Shown here piece by piece: positions 11,508-23,836 of a stretch of 64,000 nucleotides of DNA (its first letter is position 1; each line of letters begins with the position of its first letter). Below the pieces are notes generated by a model. It saw only the letters and a list, made by a program, of their open reading frames with translations. It had not been told where the DNA came from and searched no databases. Origin of the DNA: Smallanthus sonchifolius (lineage: Eukaryota > Streptophyta > Magnoliopsida > Asterales > Asteraceae); the NCBI GenBank assembly GCA_023525975.1, contig CM042040.1:51615486-51679485 (forward strand), in the 5' to 3' direction. A program made the translations under genes and the position numbers.

Positions 11508-12032
11508 CTATTCCAGTATATCAAGTGGTTGAATCTTTCCATATGGTTTCTGGTGTTCAGCCTTTACTTGCGAGAAAGTCAAGCACTTACTTACATACTT
11601 TGTCACCTCATGTTTCATTCCAGGCCGCCAGTATTCCTTCCTCAGATCTTGGTACATTTTATTGGTACCAGGATGGATAGAGTACCGAGACTTATGAGCC
11701 TCATCCAAGATTTTGGTTCTAATCTCGCCACCCATAGGTATCCATACCCGTCTAAAACGTGTCCTAACACCAAGGGTGTTATATTCCAACTTGTCCTGTT
11801 GGCCAACCATCATTTCCTTCTTTATGTTTTCTTCATTAAGTGCTTCATCTTGAGCTCTTTCAATTTCCCTCATCACATCTGATGTTACCACCAACTGGCA
11901 AGCTTTCACTCTAATAGGAGCAGGCACATCCTTTCGGCTTAGAGCGTCAGCCACCACGTTTGCCTTTCCAGGATGGTACATGATTTCAAAGTCAAAATCT
12001 TTCAGGAGTTCCAACCATCGTCTTTGCCTCAT
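11508..12032 (-). pseudogene. Element A RNase H end and integrase zinc-binding region
   Basis: The segment starts MRQRRWLELLKDFDFEIMYH, the end of RNase H, then passes through a linker to HPGTNKMYQDLRKEYWRPGM and KYVSKCLTFSQVK. The second cysteine of the integrase HHCC motif is replaced by Phe (CLTF instead of CLTC), which should harm zinc binding. A stop follows LDILE. Confidence 0.85.
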
Positions 12033-12124
12033 ATTAAGCTCTCATTGTTCGAAGAAGTACTTCAAACTTTTGTGGTCGGAGTAAATAGTAAACTTCACCT
12101 AGTAAAGGTAGTGCCTCCAGATTT

Positions 12125-13526
12125 TCAATGCGAATACAAAGCAGCAAGCTCCAAATCGTGAGTCGGATAATTAGCTTCGTGAATCTTCAACTGTCGTGAT
12201 GCATACGCGATCACTCTTCCGCGTTGCATCAACACGCATCCCAATCCTTGACCCGAAGCGTCAGAGTATACCACTAAGTCTTCATTGCCCTCGGGAAGGG
12301 CCAAGACTAGAGCCTTGGTTAGCTTCTCTTTCAATTCCATAAACGCCTCATCCTGCGTCGAACCCCATACGTACTTTACCTCCATCCGAGTCAACTTTGT
12401 CAATGGCGAAGCTATTTTCGAGAAATCCTGGATGAATCTCCGATAGTAACCTGCCAATCCCAAGAAACTGCAGATTTCAGTTGGCGTCTTAGGAATATTC
12501 CATTCCCTTACCGTCATTATCATTGCCGGGTCAACCATAATGCTGTTCGGGTTAATGCCGTGACCTAGGAATTGGACTTCCCTAAGCCGGAACGCGCATT
12601 TGGAGAACTTAGCATACAACTTTTCCTTCTTCAGAGCCTCTAACACCTCCTTTAAGTGACATGCGTGATCACCCTCATTCTTAGAGTAGATGAAGATATC
12701 ATCGATGAACCCAATTACCGATCCGTCCAGCATCGGTCGACACACCCTATTCATCAAATCCATGAACGCTGTGGGGGCGTTCGTCAATCCGAAAGACATT
12801 AGCGCGGAACTCGAAATGTCCATAACGCGTGCGAAATGCAGTTTTTGGTATGTCTTCTTCCCTCACCTTCAACTGATGGTACCCGGATCGAAGGTCGATT
12901 TTTGATAATCAACTTGCACCTTCCAATTGATCGAACAGGTCGTCGATCCTTGGTAAAGGGTACTTGTTCTTCACCGTTCGTTTGTTCAACTCGTGATAAT
13001 CAATACACATTCTCATCGAACCATCTTTCTTCTTTACAAACAACACCGGAGCACCCCAAGGCGAGATGCTCGGTTGTATAAATCCCTTCTCAAGTAGTTC
13101 GTCTAATTGGGCCATAAGTTCTTTCATCTCCACTGGTGCTAATCGATATGGAGCCTTAGCCACGGGCTGGGCATCTGGTACTAAGTCGATTCGGAACTCA
13201 ATCTCTCTGTCGGGTGGTATTCTAGGCAAATCTTCTGGAAACACCTCCGGGTACTCGCGTACCACGGGTACATCGTCTAGTTCCTTCACATCCTTACACT
13301 TGCCAATTACGTACACCAGATAAGCCTCGCATCCGCGCCTCAAGTAATTTGTTGCCTTAATCATCGAGATGACGTTTGGCATCGGGGCGTCACGATCTCC
13401 AAAGACCTCGACCTTGCTACCATCCGGAGCCTTGAGTTGGATTATCTTTCGTTTACATATGATTTGTGCTTCGTTGGCAGTTAACCAATCCATACCCAAC
13501 ACGACATCAAACCCTCCCAAAACCAA
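12125..13526 (-). pseudogene. Element A protease end, reverse transcriptase and RNase H start
   Basis: The first part (13526-12909) covers VVLGMDWLTANEAQIICKRK, VREYPEVFPEDLP and the RT start PWGAPVLFVKKKDGSMRMCIDY. It stops at GAS, where a TGA replaces the Trp codon of element C. The second part (12823-12125) holds FIDDIFIYSKNEG, which is the RT active site, and RNase H YSDASGQGLGCVLMQ. It is broken near 12830 and 12125. Confidence 0.88.
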
Positions 13527-15016
13527 ATCAATCTAACAGGGAACCTATGACCTTCTATTTTTAACATGGAGTTGTCAACTACATCGGTCACTCTCGCAGT
13601 TCTACCCTCAGCGGTTTCTACGCTAAAGGCCCTTTCTAGCTTACTGGCAGTGTACTTCACTCGTTTACAAAAAGTCACAGATATAAAACTCTTACTGGCA
13701 CCCGAATCAAATAACACAGAAAAAAAAGTGTTGTCAAGGATGAACGTACATGACGCCACATCGGGGTCCACTCTAGCATGGTCTTGCGTCAGCGCGTACG
13801 CACGAGTCTTTGATCGGGGCCTCTCTTCTTTCTTCTTCGGGCCTTTCCCCTTCCCGGCTTCACCCATCATGGGCTTGGTGCATTCCCGGCTCATATGACC
13901 ACTCTCCCCACAGTTGTAGCATTTGAAGAGCTGGGGACATTCACGTGAGTAGTGTCCAGTCTTGCCACGCCTGAAGCATAGATTGGATCCCAGTCTGCAC
14001 TCACCCATATGTTCCTTCCCACACTTATTACACATCGCTATCTCCTCCACCCGAGCCCTCTTATCACGAGCCCCAAACATCTTTCCACCTGTTCATTTGT
14101 ATCGGAAGCTCGGTTTCTTTTTGGGTTCCTCAATGGCAACATCATTTAGTGCCAGGTCATCATACACTACACCACTGAGTTCCACCACCGAATCATAGGT
14201 TCTAGGGGTGTTTGCTTTGATGAAAGTACGGACCTTATCCGGCAAACCTTGGATGTAGCAAACAATCTTTCTCTCCTTAGTCGTGATCAGATGCGGCAAC
14301 AGACGTGCCAATTCATTGAATCTGGTAGTGTATTGCCGATGTGTTTTACTTTCGGCTTTAAATCCCAGAAACTCTCTTTCCACCTTCTCGATTTCATTCC
14401 TCGGGCAGAAGTTCTTAATCACCAACGTTTTCAAATCGTTCCACAGCATTGCGTCAACCGTCTCATCCCCCTTAGCCTGACGTACACCTTCCCACCAATG
14501 GGATGCTTCCTCTCTCAAGGAGTTAGCAGCAAATTTCACAACTTGATTTGCTCGACACTCGCTCAGACGGATGGCGGATTCCATATGTATCACCCAGTCA
14601 AAAGTAGCAACCGCGTCCTTCTTCCCAGTCATGACCGATGGGTCACATGCCTTAAAGGACTTATAGTCGCAACCACGGTTAAGCGGTGCGTTGATTGCCT
14701 CGGTGTTCGGGGTACCAACCGCCGTGTTAGACCCACTCGTCTCACTAGCCTTCTTTAATGCTTCTGCCAACAGTCCTGGCAGAAAAACCTTCATCAACTC
14801 AGTGAACTCGCATGCCAAAGCCGCTCTCACTTCCGGTTCAAAAGTGAATTGTTGTTCTCCGACATGAGTCAGCTCAGTCTCGTGCATATTAATTTCTGGC
14901 TCAGTGTGAACACTTCCTTCTTCACTGTACTCTTGGCGTGCAGGGGTCCTTTCGCGACCACCATTACGACCGTCGGTATGGCCCCCACCATGCCTTCCGT
15001 TTCCTCTCCATGCCAT
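13481..15016 (-). pseudogene. Element A gag and protease
   Basis: Gag starts MAWRGNGRHGG at 15016. It includes DYKSFKACDPSVMTGKKDA and the retrotransposon gag core (LREEASHWWEGVRQA, FNELARLLPHL). After an in-frame TGA near 14090 the frame continues with zinc knuckles (CYNCGESGHMSREC; another starts CFRRGKTGH, with one Cys replaced by Arg) and the protease motif LFDSGASKSFIS. A frameshift follows near 13525. Gag packages RNA; the protease would mature the polyprotein. Confidence 0.88.
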
Positions 15017-15334
15017 TTCGTTCTATAAGACAAGGAATCCAATGTCATCACGCTAGTTAACAATTAGAATTCAACAAGCACTGTAAGATGTTAATATACA
15101 TTGGCCATCTGTAATTAACCATTACAATACCTTTAGATTTCTATTTGACCACCTTTGTGATTCCATCAGAACACAAGTCCTTACCTAACCCTTTCTAAGG
15201 CATAATATATATGTAAATATATACTACCTTCATACCTGATGCTATGGCTTGAGTTACCCGTACTGGCATCCGCTTTCGGTCCCATTCACAGTTTAAGTTC
15301 AGACAATGGGAGTGTCCGAATCTCTCAAACTATT
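15017..15334 (-). other. Element A untranslated leader
   Basis: This non-coding leader lies between the primer site and the gag start. It is homologous to 56336-56653 of element C. No other signal is seen. Confidence 0.7.
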
Positions 15335-15346
15335 GCTCTGATACCA
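15335..15346 (-). other. Primer-binding site of element A
   Basis: The plus strand GCTCTGATACCA is the complement of TGGTATCAGAGC and lies three bases from the LTR end at 15350. It is complementary to initiator tRNA-Met. Confidence 0.92.
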
Positions 15347-15349
15347 ACT

Positions 15350-16188
15350 TGTAAGGCCCCAAACCCGGGAGGCCTCACTCGTTGTATTTACTCATTCACA
15401 ACAGTTATTAAACTTGAAGATCAAATAACGCAGCGGAAAATTTCATTCAAACATAATGTCAACATTGTTTAAACATGCGGAAAACATTTTCTAAAACATA
15501 AATACATCGTAACTAAATCATAACGGGATGCCAGTCTTCATGATCAGCCGGGTAACTTATCTCGCTAGCCAAGCATCCTCGTCCATCCTCATAACCTGCC
15601 TTAACCTGAATGTGCATACTAAAAGTCAGCTACGCTGGTGAGTTCAGGTTTTCATTCGATTTAAGAAATGGTTCATCATTCAATAATTCATTAGGGTTTA
15701 ACATCATGTATAAGAAAACAGGGCCTTTTGTCCATCATTAAAAACATTTAAACATTTTATCATCATCATAAACACCGTTGAAAGGATCGTTCGTTTGAAA
15801 CATTTAACATTCATTTAAGTCATACATTATTATCTAAATATGTGTTGCCATTCGTTCCGTCAATTAGTATTGTATTGCCGCTAAGGCTTAACTGCACGAA
15901 GACCGACAATACAATACATTCCGTTAATTCCCTTTTGTATTGCCCCCAAGGCTTAACTGCACGAGGACCTACAATACTCATTTAGTTGCCCCTATGGCTC
16001 CCATGTCCATAAACGGACAACTTCCATCGACGGCTATGGCTCACGGCCATAACACCGTCGGATCATAATTTAACCTTCATAGGGTCACGTTAACCCCTGA
16101 GTAACCGTCGTTACTCCCTTACCAGTTGTACAACATCATCACCATTAACAGGCCATAAAGACACTACCCCTGTTGTTCTTATGGCAAC
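15350..16188 (-). mobile_element. 5' LTR of element A, inner part
   Basis: It starts TGTAAGGCCCC on the plus strand and follows the left LTR until TTATGGCAAC. It is then interrupted at 16189 by element B and resumes at 27863. Confidence 0.92.
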
Positions 16189-19170
16189 TGTCACACCCCC
16201 AAATTCAAACTAACAGAGTTTTACCGTTTTGGGAAGTGACTAACCAGGATCTCAGACATTAGTTACTTTGAACGACTCTACATGGGACTCAAAATGAAAA
16301 CATCTTTTAAATCAGAGTATCAATGCGGAAGCGTAAAGAAAGTAAATGCGCAAAATACACGCGCCCAAAACCAAAGACCAAAAGTCTCAAAATTCCAAAC
16401 GTCCAAACCAAACAAAGTACAATAGAATAATTCAACCAAACATAAATAGACACAAAGCAAAGCAGTTGAATCCCATGCATGCCCTAACGTGTACCTGTGT
16501 CTTAGCATAGCGTCCTGAGAAAACATGTAAAGAAAAGTGTCAACAAAAGGTTGGTGAGTTCACAGGTTTCAAATAAATACGTAAGCATTTACCAGATTTA
16601 TGATCATTCAATATGTATCTATAGGTAGCTAACCTATGTTCATGTTTTAGCTCAAGTGCTCGCAACCGAAACTGACTGTTTGTTTATTGCCTCCTGCCAG
16701 GTCTATCAATACTGGCCATGTGAGTAGGCTAACATTTCACCCGTTCGATATCCAATCGAGTTAGCGCGACTAACGCGGGTGGGATTTGTCAAACCCAGTA
16801 GTACTACTAAACATTCCCTCGCTAAGATCCATATTAACGGTTCGAGATAAGATGAGGACTTTCTGTGATAGCATGTTACACTTAGCTTTAACATTGATAG
16901 CATATGAAATACAAAATCTCAAAATCAGTTTAAGCATGTTTTCTCCCCCAAGTTAAAAACAGTAAAAAGGGGCCGTGAAAAACTCACCTGCTTGGCGTTG
17001 AAGGTAGTTTCACACTAGAAGTAAGTTGGAACCACGAGTGTAAGTCTCAAAAGACTTACGAATGTCCTAAAATTATAAACATATAAATTAGGAACGATAA
17101 TGGGAATTGTGACAGTGACACGAAAAACAAGGAACGTCCTAAAAGAACCGCTCTAATAAACGAGAGTGGACGAACGCGTCCACGGGTTTAAAAATGACTT
17201 TACGCGACGAACGACATAAATAATAATATATATATACGAGTGGATAATATAATTAGTTATATTATTATTTAGTCTCGATTGATTTATGGCGTTATAAAAT
17301 GACTTGAAATAATATAAATATATATATTATTTAATAATACGGGTCACAATTTGGGAATAATATAAACATATTATTTTACACGAGTTTATGGCTTAAAAAT
17401 AATATAAATATATTGTTTTTACTTGTTAATAATAATAATATATTATGTATAAAAGTGGGTATCATTTATAAAAACAAACTAATATTTCGAACCCCAGCTT
17501 ACGGGTTGTTTTCCGGTTTAAAACCCATTTATATAATAATACAATATTAAAAGGTTTGATTTTTATTAATTTAATAATCCAAAAAAATGTTTTAAAAATA
17601 ATTGTGGGAGCCCGGTCTCGAACCCGGGTCTCTTCCACACACACACATCGCTCTAACCAGTCCGCCTGCTAGGGTCATCGCGATGGTATCCGGATCGAAT
17701 TAGTTTTGACCAATAATTCCCGTGAGTCCCCCTTCCCGAATACATGCACGATCGAACCCAGTTCAAAACCGTCGATTTCGATATCGATTTAACACGAAAG
17801 TATAGGGGTTTAGTTAATCGGGTATTGGCGATTCTGGGGTGAGGTTTAATTACAAAAAAAATCATTGAGTTTTGAATCGTTTAATTACGAAATAGAAGGC
17901 CGAAACCCTAGATTTAGATACGAGTCAAATCGATGAATTTGTATATTAGAATCAATTGAAATCGTAGGGTTTTTATTAAACGAAGGATGTCGAATCTGAC
18001 CATGTGGTTTAATTGGATTTATACAGTTGTTAAGATCAAAAACCCCAATACGTTTCCAGGACGAACCCTAATTACGGGATCAAGATCAATTCGATGATGG
18101 AAGGCCGATATTTCATAGGGCTTTCAATCTACAGAAGACCACGAGTCTAATGGTATAGTTTAATTTGGTTTAAACGCGGTTTAGAGTTGAATTCGAAAAC
18201 TTTGTTTCATATGAACCCTAGATTACGGGTTACAACGATTCTGATAATAAAAGTTCGAATTGATAAAGGGCTTTCAAAGAGTATGGTATTGCGAATCTAA
18301 CTATATAAGTTAATTTCATTTTGATTGGGTCTAGTCTAGGGTTCGATTAAACCGGTCAATGATGAACCCTAGGTTATAGATTTCGATCGAATTGATAATT
18401 TAAGCCCTGGTAGTGATAGGGCTTTCAATTGACGAGTAAAAACGAAACTAATGATACAAGAAATTACCAGAATGGATGTCGGGTTGATAGTGCTCGACCA
18501 AAATAGGTGCCGACTGTGACTAGGTTGCTCTCCGGTGGCTTCTGGTGCAAATCCAATCGAATAGATGTGTGCAGAAACTCTAATGAGGATCGTTTGAAGT
18601 GTGCAGTGTCTCAATTCGTGAAAGCAATACAGAAATTCGTCGGATTTGATGATAATGGGAAAATGAAGTCGACGGTTACGAAATCACGATCATAATTCGA
18701 GTTAATTTCAGTTTAATGGTGATGATTAGGTCTTAATTAAGTTCGTTAGAGGTTTGATTGCATAAAACGGTTACAATTTCAACGGATTTCAGTTTGGAAC
18801 GATCGGATTCGATTGAATTCGCGACGCTTTGACTTTCAAAAGTCAGCAATTGGGTTTAGAGAATTATCAGGAATGGTCCCTGAGGTTTTGCTTTGGATTG
18901 GAGTTTGAAACTTGGCAGAATAGGTCCTCCGAGTTTGAACTTGGATACTTAGGTTAAGTTTTGGTTAATTTTGACTTTATAGAAGTCAACAATAAACAAT
19001 TTTGACTTAAAAGTCAATGGAATAGTTTAAGAGTATCACACAACTAGTCCCTGGAGTATAAGTTTGAGATATTGACAGAAATAGTCCCTGGAGTTTGAGT
19101 AAAGTTAATTTCAGTTAACTTTAACTGGATTTTGTTAACGGAGTTAACTGGAAAAGTCCGGATTGTCACA
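16189..19170 (-). mobile_element. 3' LTR of element B
   Basis: It starts TGTCACACCCCC and ends GATTGTCACA on the plus strand, 2982 bases. It includes very AT-rich blocks at 17220-17460 and a tRNA-like segment at 17604-17667. Small ORFs such as 17653-17865 and 18369-18695 recur in the other LTR copy and are not supported as genes. Confidence 0.92.
17604..17667 (-). other. tRNA-like segment inside LTR of element B
   Basis: On the minus strand the order is a D-arm/A-box-like ACTGGTTAGAGCG, a short TG repeat, and a T-arm-like CCCGGGTTCGAGACCGGG with a perfectly paired stem. This resembles the A and B boxes of a RNA polymerase III promoter. The anticodon arm is not recognisable, so it is not a tRNA gene. 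The same segment is in the right LTR at 26291-26354. Confidence 0.55.
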
Positions 19171-19280
19171 TCATTCCCTAGTTGAAAGAATTTTCGTCCC
19201 GAAAATTAAAATAAAAAAATTTCTGGGGTGTCACATCATCCCCTAGTTGAAAGAATTTCCGTCCCGAAAATTAAATAGTA
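19171..19280 (-). repeat. Duplicated polypurine tract/LTR junction of element B
   Basis: Two copies of a ~60-base unit containing CCCTAGTTGAAAGAATTT and CGTCCCGAAAATTAAA are present. Each is preceded on the plus strand by a TGTCACAT LTR edge. The copy nearest the coding region has a different base context (GGGGTGTCACATC). The true LTR edge is at 19170. Confidence 0.7.
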
Positions 19281-19333
19281 CCTTAAGAATTTGACGCGGA
19301 GTGCTTGAACAGATTAGGGTATTTGCGCATCAT

Positions 19334-20437
19334 CTAATCCTCGCGCTCCCACGTGAATTCCGGACCACGTTTCGAGTTCCAACGAACTCTAACAATAGGG
19401 ATCTTACTGTGCTTTAACGTTTTAACTTCCCTATCCATAATTTCCACAGGTTCTTCGATGAAGCGTAACTGTTCATTAACGTGTAGTTCCTCAAGAGGAA
19501 CTGCGAGTGATTCGTCTGCTAGGCATTTCTTTAAATTTGAGATGTGAAAGACGTTGTGCACACCACTAAGTCCTTCAGGTAGGTCCAGTTGGTACGCGAC
19601 TGGTCCGATTCTCTTCATTATTTTGAATGGTCCAACATAACGAGGATTCAGTTTGCCTCGTTTCCCGAAACGAATGACACCTTTCCAAGGTGAGACTTTG
19701 AGTAAGACCATGTCACCTACTTGAAATTCCAAAGGTTTACGACTCTTGTCGGCATAGCTCTTTTGACGATCACGAGCTGCCGCCATACTGTTTCTAATTT
19801 GAACGATTTTTTCAGAAGTTTCAAATACAAGTTCAGGACCTGTGAGTTGGCTATCTCCAACCTCGGTCCAACAAATGGGTGAACGGCATTTCCGTCCATA
19901 AAGTGCTTCAAATGGAGCTGCCTTGATGCTAGTGTGATAGCTGTTGTTGTAGGAGAAATCCACCAACGGTAGGTGAGACTCCCAAGTGTTACCGAAATCG
20001 ATCACACAAGCTCGTAGCATGTCTTCCAGAGTTTGGATAGTACGTTCTGTTTGACCATCGGTTTGAGGATGGTAAGCTATGCTCATATCTAGACGCGTAC
20101 CTAAGGCCTTATGTAACGACTGCCAGAAACGAGAAGTGAATCGTGCATCACGATCCGAAATAATGGAGATTGGCACCCCGTGCCGAGATTCTACTTCTTT
20201 TAAGTAGATACGAGTAAGCTTTTCCATCTTATCGGTTTCCTTGATGGCTAAGAAATGGGCGGATTTTGTTAAACGATCAACGATTACCCAAATGGTATCG
20301 CATCCGGAAGGAGTTCGTGGTAATTTGGTGATGAAATCCATAGATATTTGTTCCCATTTCCACATGGGAATTTCTGGTTGTTGTAGAAGACCGGATGGTT
20401 TTGGTATTCGACTTTGACCTTCGCGCAAGTCAGACAT
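19334..20437 (-). CDS. Element B integrase core and chromodomain
   Basis: This 367-codon frame overlaps the end of the main frame and continues it after one frameshift near 20400. It contains the integrase core (WKWEQISMDFITKLP and IISDRDARFTSRFWQ with the two Asp, YHPQTDGQTERTIQ with the Glu), the SYADKSRK and GDMVLLKVSPWKG module, FHISNLKKCLADESLAVPL, and a chromodomain-like end (IVRVRWNSKRGPEFTWERED). Integrase inserts the cDNA; the chromodomain of chromoviruses guides it to chromatin. Apart from the frameshift the domain looks intact. Confidence 0.88.
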   Translation of the reverse strand: MSDLREGQSRIPKPSGLLQQPEIPMWKWEQISMDFITKLPRTPSGCDTIWVIVDRLTKSAHFLAIKETDKMEKLTRIYLKEVESRHGVPISIISDRDARFTSRFWQSLHKALGTRLDMSIAYHPQTDGQTERTIQTLEDMLRACVIDFGNTWESHLPLVDFSYNNSYHTSIKAAPFEALYGRKCRSPICWTEVGDSQLTGPELVFETSEKIVQIRNSMAAARDRQKSYADKSRKPLEFQVGDMVLLKVSPWKGVIRFGKRGKLNPRYVGPFKIMKRIGPVAYQLDLPEGLSGVHNVFHISNLKKCLADESLAVPLEELHVNEQLRFIEEPVEIMDREVKTLKHSKIPIVRVRWNSKRGPEFTWERED

Positions 20438-23400
20438 TTACTAACATAGGTGGCTATATCGGCCTTCATCTTTGGCCACCAATATAGTACTTTTAGATCA
20501 TGGTACATTTTATCGGAACCCGGATGAATGGAGTAACGAGGTTTATGAGCCTCATCCATGATTAGTTCCCTTAAATTTCCGAACACTGGAATCCATATTC
20601 GTTCGACGAAGTAACGAATTCCGTCAGATTTTATTTCCAGTTGTGCTTCCATGCCGCGTATACCTTCTAACGGTAGGTTATCTTCTTTCAAGGTTTCAAG
20701 TTGAGCACTACGGATTCTGTCAGGCAATCCAGGGTGAATAGTGAGTTGTAACGCTCGAACTCGTTTGGGTTTCGTTTCCTTTCGGCTTGGTGCATCAGCC
20801 ACAACGTTAGCTTTACCCGGATGATACCGGATCGCATAGTTGTAATCATTTAGAAGTTCAACCCAACGACGTTGTCGCATGTTCAACTCCTTCTGCTCGA
20901 AGATATGCTGGAGACTCTTGTGATCGGTGTAGATGGTGCATTTGGTACCGTACAAGTAATGTCTCCATATCTTAAGTGCAAAAACTACAACTCCCAATTC
21001 TAGGTCATGAGTGGTGTAGTTTTTCTCGTGAACCTTTAATTGACGCGACGCGTATGCGATTACCTTTTCGTGTTGCATTAAGACACAACCCAGACCTTGA
21101 ATGGATGCATCACAATACACTACAAAATCATCGGTTCCTTCCGAAAGAGCTAAAATGGGTGCACTGCAAAGTTTCTGTTTGAGGTGCTGGAAAGCTGACT
21201 CTTGGTTATCACTCCAATTATAGGCTTTTCCCTTTTGAGTTAGGGCGGTGAGAGGTTGTGAAATCTTTGAAAATCCTTCGATAAAACGACAGTAATAACC
21301 AGCCAATCCTAGAAATTGTCGCACCTCAGTCGGAGTCGTCGGTGCCGCCCAATTCTTGATGGCTTCTATTTTGGACGGGTCGACATGTATCCCTTTCTCA
21401 TTAACCATATGTCCTAAGAATTGAACCTCTCGAATCCAGAATTCACATTTGGAAAACTTAGCATAAAGTTGCTCTTGCTTAAGTAGTTCCAAAATTAGAC
21501 GCAGATGTTCCTCATGTTCTTCCTCGTTCTTGGAATATATAAGGATGTCATCGATGAAAACAATAACGAATTGGTCAAGGTAAGGCTTACACACACGGTT
21601 CATGAGGTCCATGAATACCGCGGGTGCGTTGGTTAAACCGAAAGGCATGACCATAAATTCGTAATTGCCGTACCTCGTTCTGAATGCAGTCTTAGAGATA
21701 TCTTCTCCTCGGACTCTTAACTGATGATAGCCGGACCTAAGGTCTATTTTGGAATAGAAACTTGATCCTTGGAGTTGATCAAAAAGGTCATCTATGCGAG
21801 GTAAAGGGTAGCGGTTCTTGATTGTGACTTTATTCAGCTCCCGGTAATCAATACACATACGGAAAGTACCGTCCTTCTTCTTGACAAATAATACCGGAGC
21901 TCCCCACGGTGATGAACTAGGTCGGATGAAACCTTTATCCAGTAAATCTTGCAATTGAGTGGACAGTTCCTGCAGTTCATTGGGTGCCAGTCTGTAAGGT
22001 GCCCGAGCAATCGGTGCTGCTCCGGGTGCTAAATCAATTTGGAACTCAACCTGACGGTGCGGTGGCAGACCGGGCAGATCCTCGGGAAATACTTCCAAGA
22101 TGTCACGCACAACGGGAATATCTTCGATCTTCTTCTCTTCTGAAGGCTGCTCAGCAACAAGGACCAAAACAGCCGTATGCCCCTTTCGAAGACATTTTTG
22201 TGCTTTCATGAAGGATATAATGCCCATGACTGCACCAACTCTTTCTCCTTGGATGGAGAGGGTTTCTCCATTCGAGAGAGGTATACGTACAATCTTCTCA
22301 CGACAGATAATTTCGGCTTGGTTTTTAGATAGCCAATCCATGCCGACAATTATATCAAAACTACCAAGTATGACCGGCATAAGGTCGATATCAAATGTAT
22401 GTGTAGCTAGCTCAAGTTTACATCCTTTAAGTATGTGAGTTGCCTCAATTATTTGACCGTCAGCTATCTCTATTGTATACTTATCTTCTAATAGAGATGA
22501 AGTTCCTTTTATCATATTACTAAATTTCTTAGATATAAAACTTCTATCAGCACCGGTGTCAAAAAGGACAGAAGCAAAGAAATTATTTACGAGGAACTTA
22601 CCGGTGACCACATTATGGACGTAACGGGCTTCTCCAGATCCTAGTACGAAGGCTCGTCCCTTCGCACCATTTCCTCCCCCGTTGCCGTTATTACCACCAT
22701 TACCAATGTTATTCTGGTTAGGGTTGTGATTTCCATTACCCCCTTTCTTCAACTGAGGACAGTTCTTCCGAATATGCCCTTCCTTTCCACACTCAAACCA
22801 AGCCCTAGTAGATCCCGGTTGTTGAAAGGGTTGTTTAGTTTGTAATTCACCCCTGCAGTCCTTAGCAGCATGGCCTATTTTACCGCACCTCTGGCAACGA
22901 TTGCAGAACCCAAAGTGGTGCAAGTTACACTTGTTACACTTCGGGGACTTCCCCGCATAACCACCCTGGATTTGGCCAGAAGAGGTCGACTGATTGAAGT
23001 TCTTGGAAGGCTCAAACCTACGCTGTTGCTGTTGTTGCGGTTGGTTAAACTGGGGCTGGTTGGATTGAGGTCCTTTGGAGTGGGAGTTAGAGTGGTTGTG
23101 GGTGTTGGAATGGTGATCGAACTTGCGTTTGTGGCTGTCGGTGGGTTTAGCAACTGAACCTCTTGGAGGTAAAGTTCCTTGCGTCACCGCCTGATCAGTC
23201 AATTTGTGAGCAAGTCTGATGGTCTGTTGGATGGTGGCAGGGTTGGATGAGGTCACCATGCTTTGAATCTGAGGTACCAAACCTCCAATGTATAGTTCAA
23301 TCCGTTTGTAATCCAGAGTCACCATGTGTGGGCACATGGTAGCAAGTTCGTGCGAACGGGTGGTGTAGAGTTTAATTTCCGAACCCTCCATCTTAAGGTT

Positions 23401-23738
23401 CCAGAACTCTCCCTCTAGCTTTTGAATTTCATCTCGTGGGCAGTATTCTTCCTTCATCATTGTTTTAAATTCCTCCCACGGGAGTCCATTTGCCATTGCC
23501 AGTCCCAACATTTGAACTTGGGCATTCCACCATGTTAGGGTCGGGCCTTCTAAAGTTCCAGCAGCAAATTTCACTTGGTTAGCCACGGGGCAGTTGCACA
23601 TGGCTATTACTGATTCAACCTTCTCAAACCAGCGAAGTAATCCAACGACTCCTTCAGCTCCACTAAAGGTGTGGGGCTTGCAGTCCATGAATGCCTTGAA
23701 AGTGAAGGCTGGCTGTTGGTTTTGCTGATTTTGCTGGC
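20400..23738 (-). CDS. Element B gag-protease-RT-RNase H-integrase N-terminus
   Basis: A single open frame of about 1110 codons follows the putative intron. In order: gag core (FKAFMDCKPHTFSGAEG, GTLEGPTLTWWNA, REGEFWN-like ELEGEFWNLKM region), asparagine/glutamine-rich linker, zinc knuckles (CQRCGKIGHAAKDC; a second with first Cys changed to Phe, WFECGKEGHIRKNC), a Gly/Asn-rich stretch, protease LFDTGADRSFIS near 22550, RT with VIVFIDDILIYSKNE near 21560, RNase H YCDASIQGLGCVLMQ, and the integrase HHCC region ending CLTCAKVK. The frame then shifts near 20400. Confidence 0.9.
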
Positions 23739-23836
23739 CTGGATTTAGAAATACAAATTGAATAGGAATTATAGAGTTTAGAAAGATGTTTTTAGGAGAA
23801 GGATTGACACTATTAGTCAATAGTTAAAGCATTTAC
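23739..23836 (-). other. Putative 98-bp intron in gag of element B
   Basis: On the minus strand the donor is CAG|GTAAATG and the acceptor TTTCTAAATCCAG|GCC. The interval is AT-rich and contains stops, so reading through would end the protein. Joining the flanks keeps the reading frame: exon 1 ends after codon 41 plus one base, and exon 2 continues with a Gln/Asn-rich stretch. Splicing is inferred, not shown. Confidence 0.65.

Noticed and set aside
17604..17667. A genuine tRNA gene
   Set aside because: Only D-arm-like and T-arm-like parts are seen. A TG repeat replaces the anticodon arm, and the segment sits inside an LTR.
18369..18695. Overlapping ORFs on both strands conserved in two LTR copies
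   Set aside because: Conservation is explained by LTR identity. Neither frame has a recognised domain.
22870..23157. ORFs opposite the gag-pol frames (for example 95 codons plus strand)
   Set aside because: They are antisense shadows of a conserved coding sequence.
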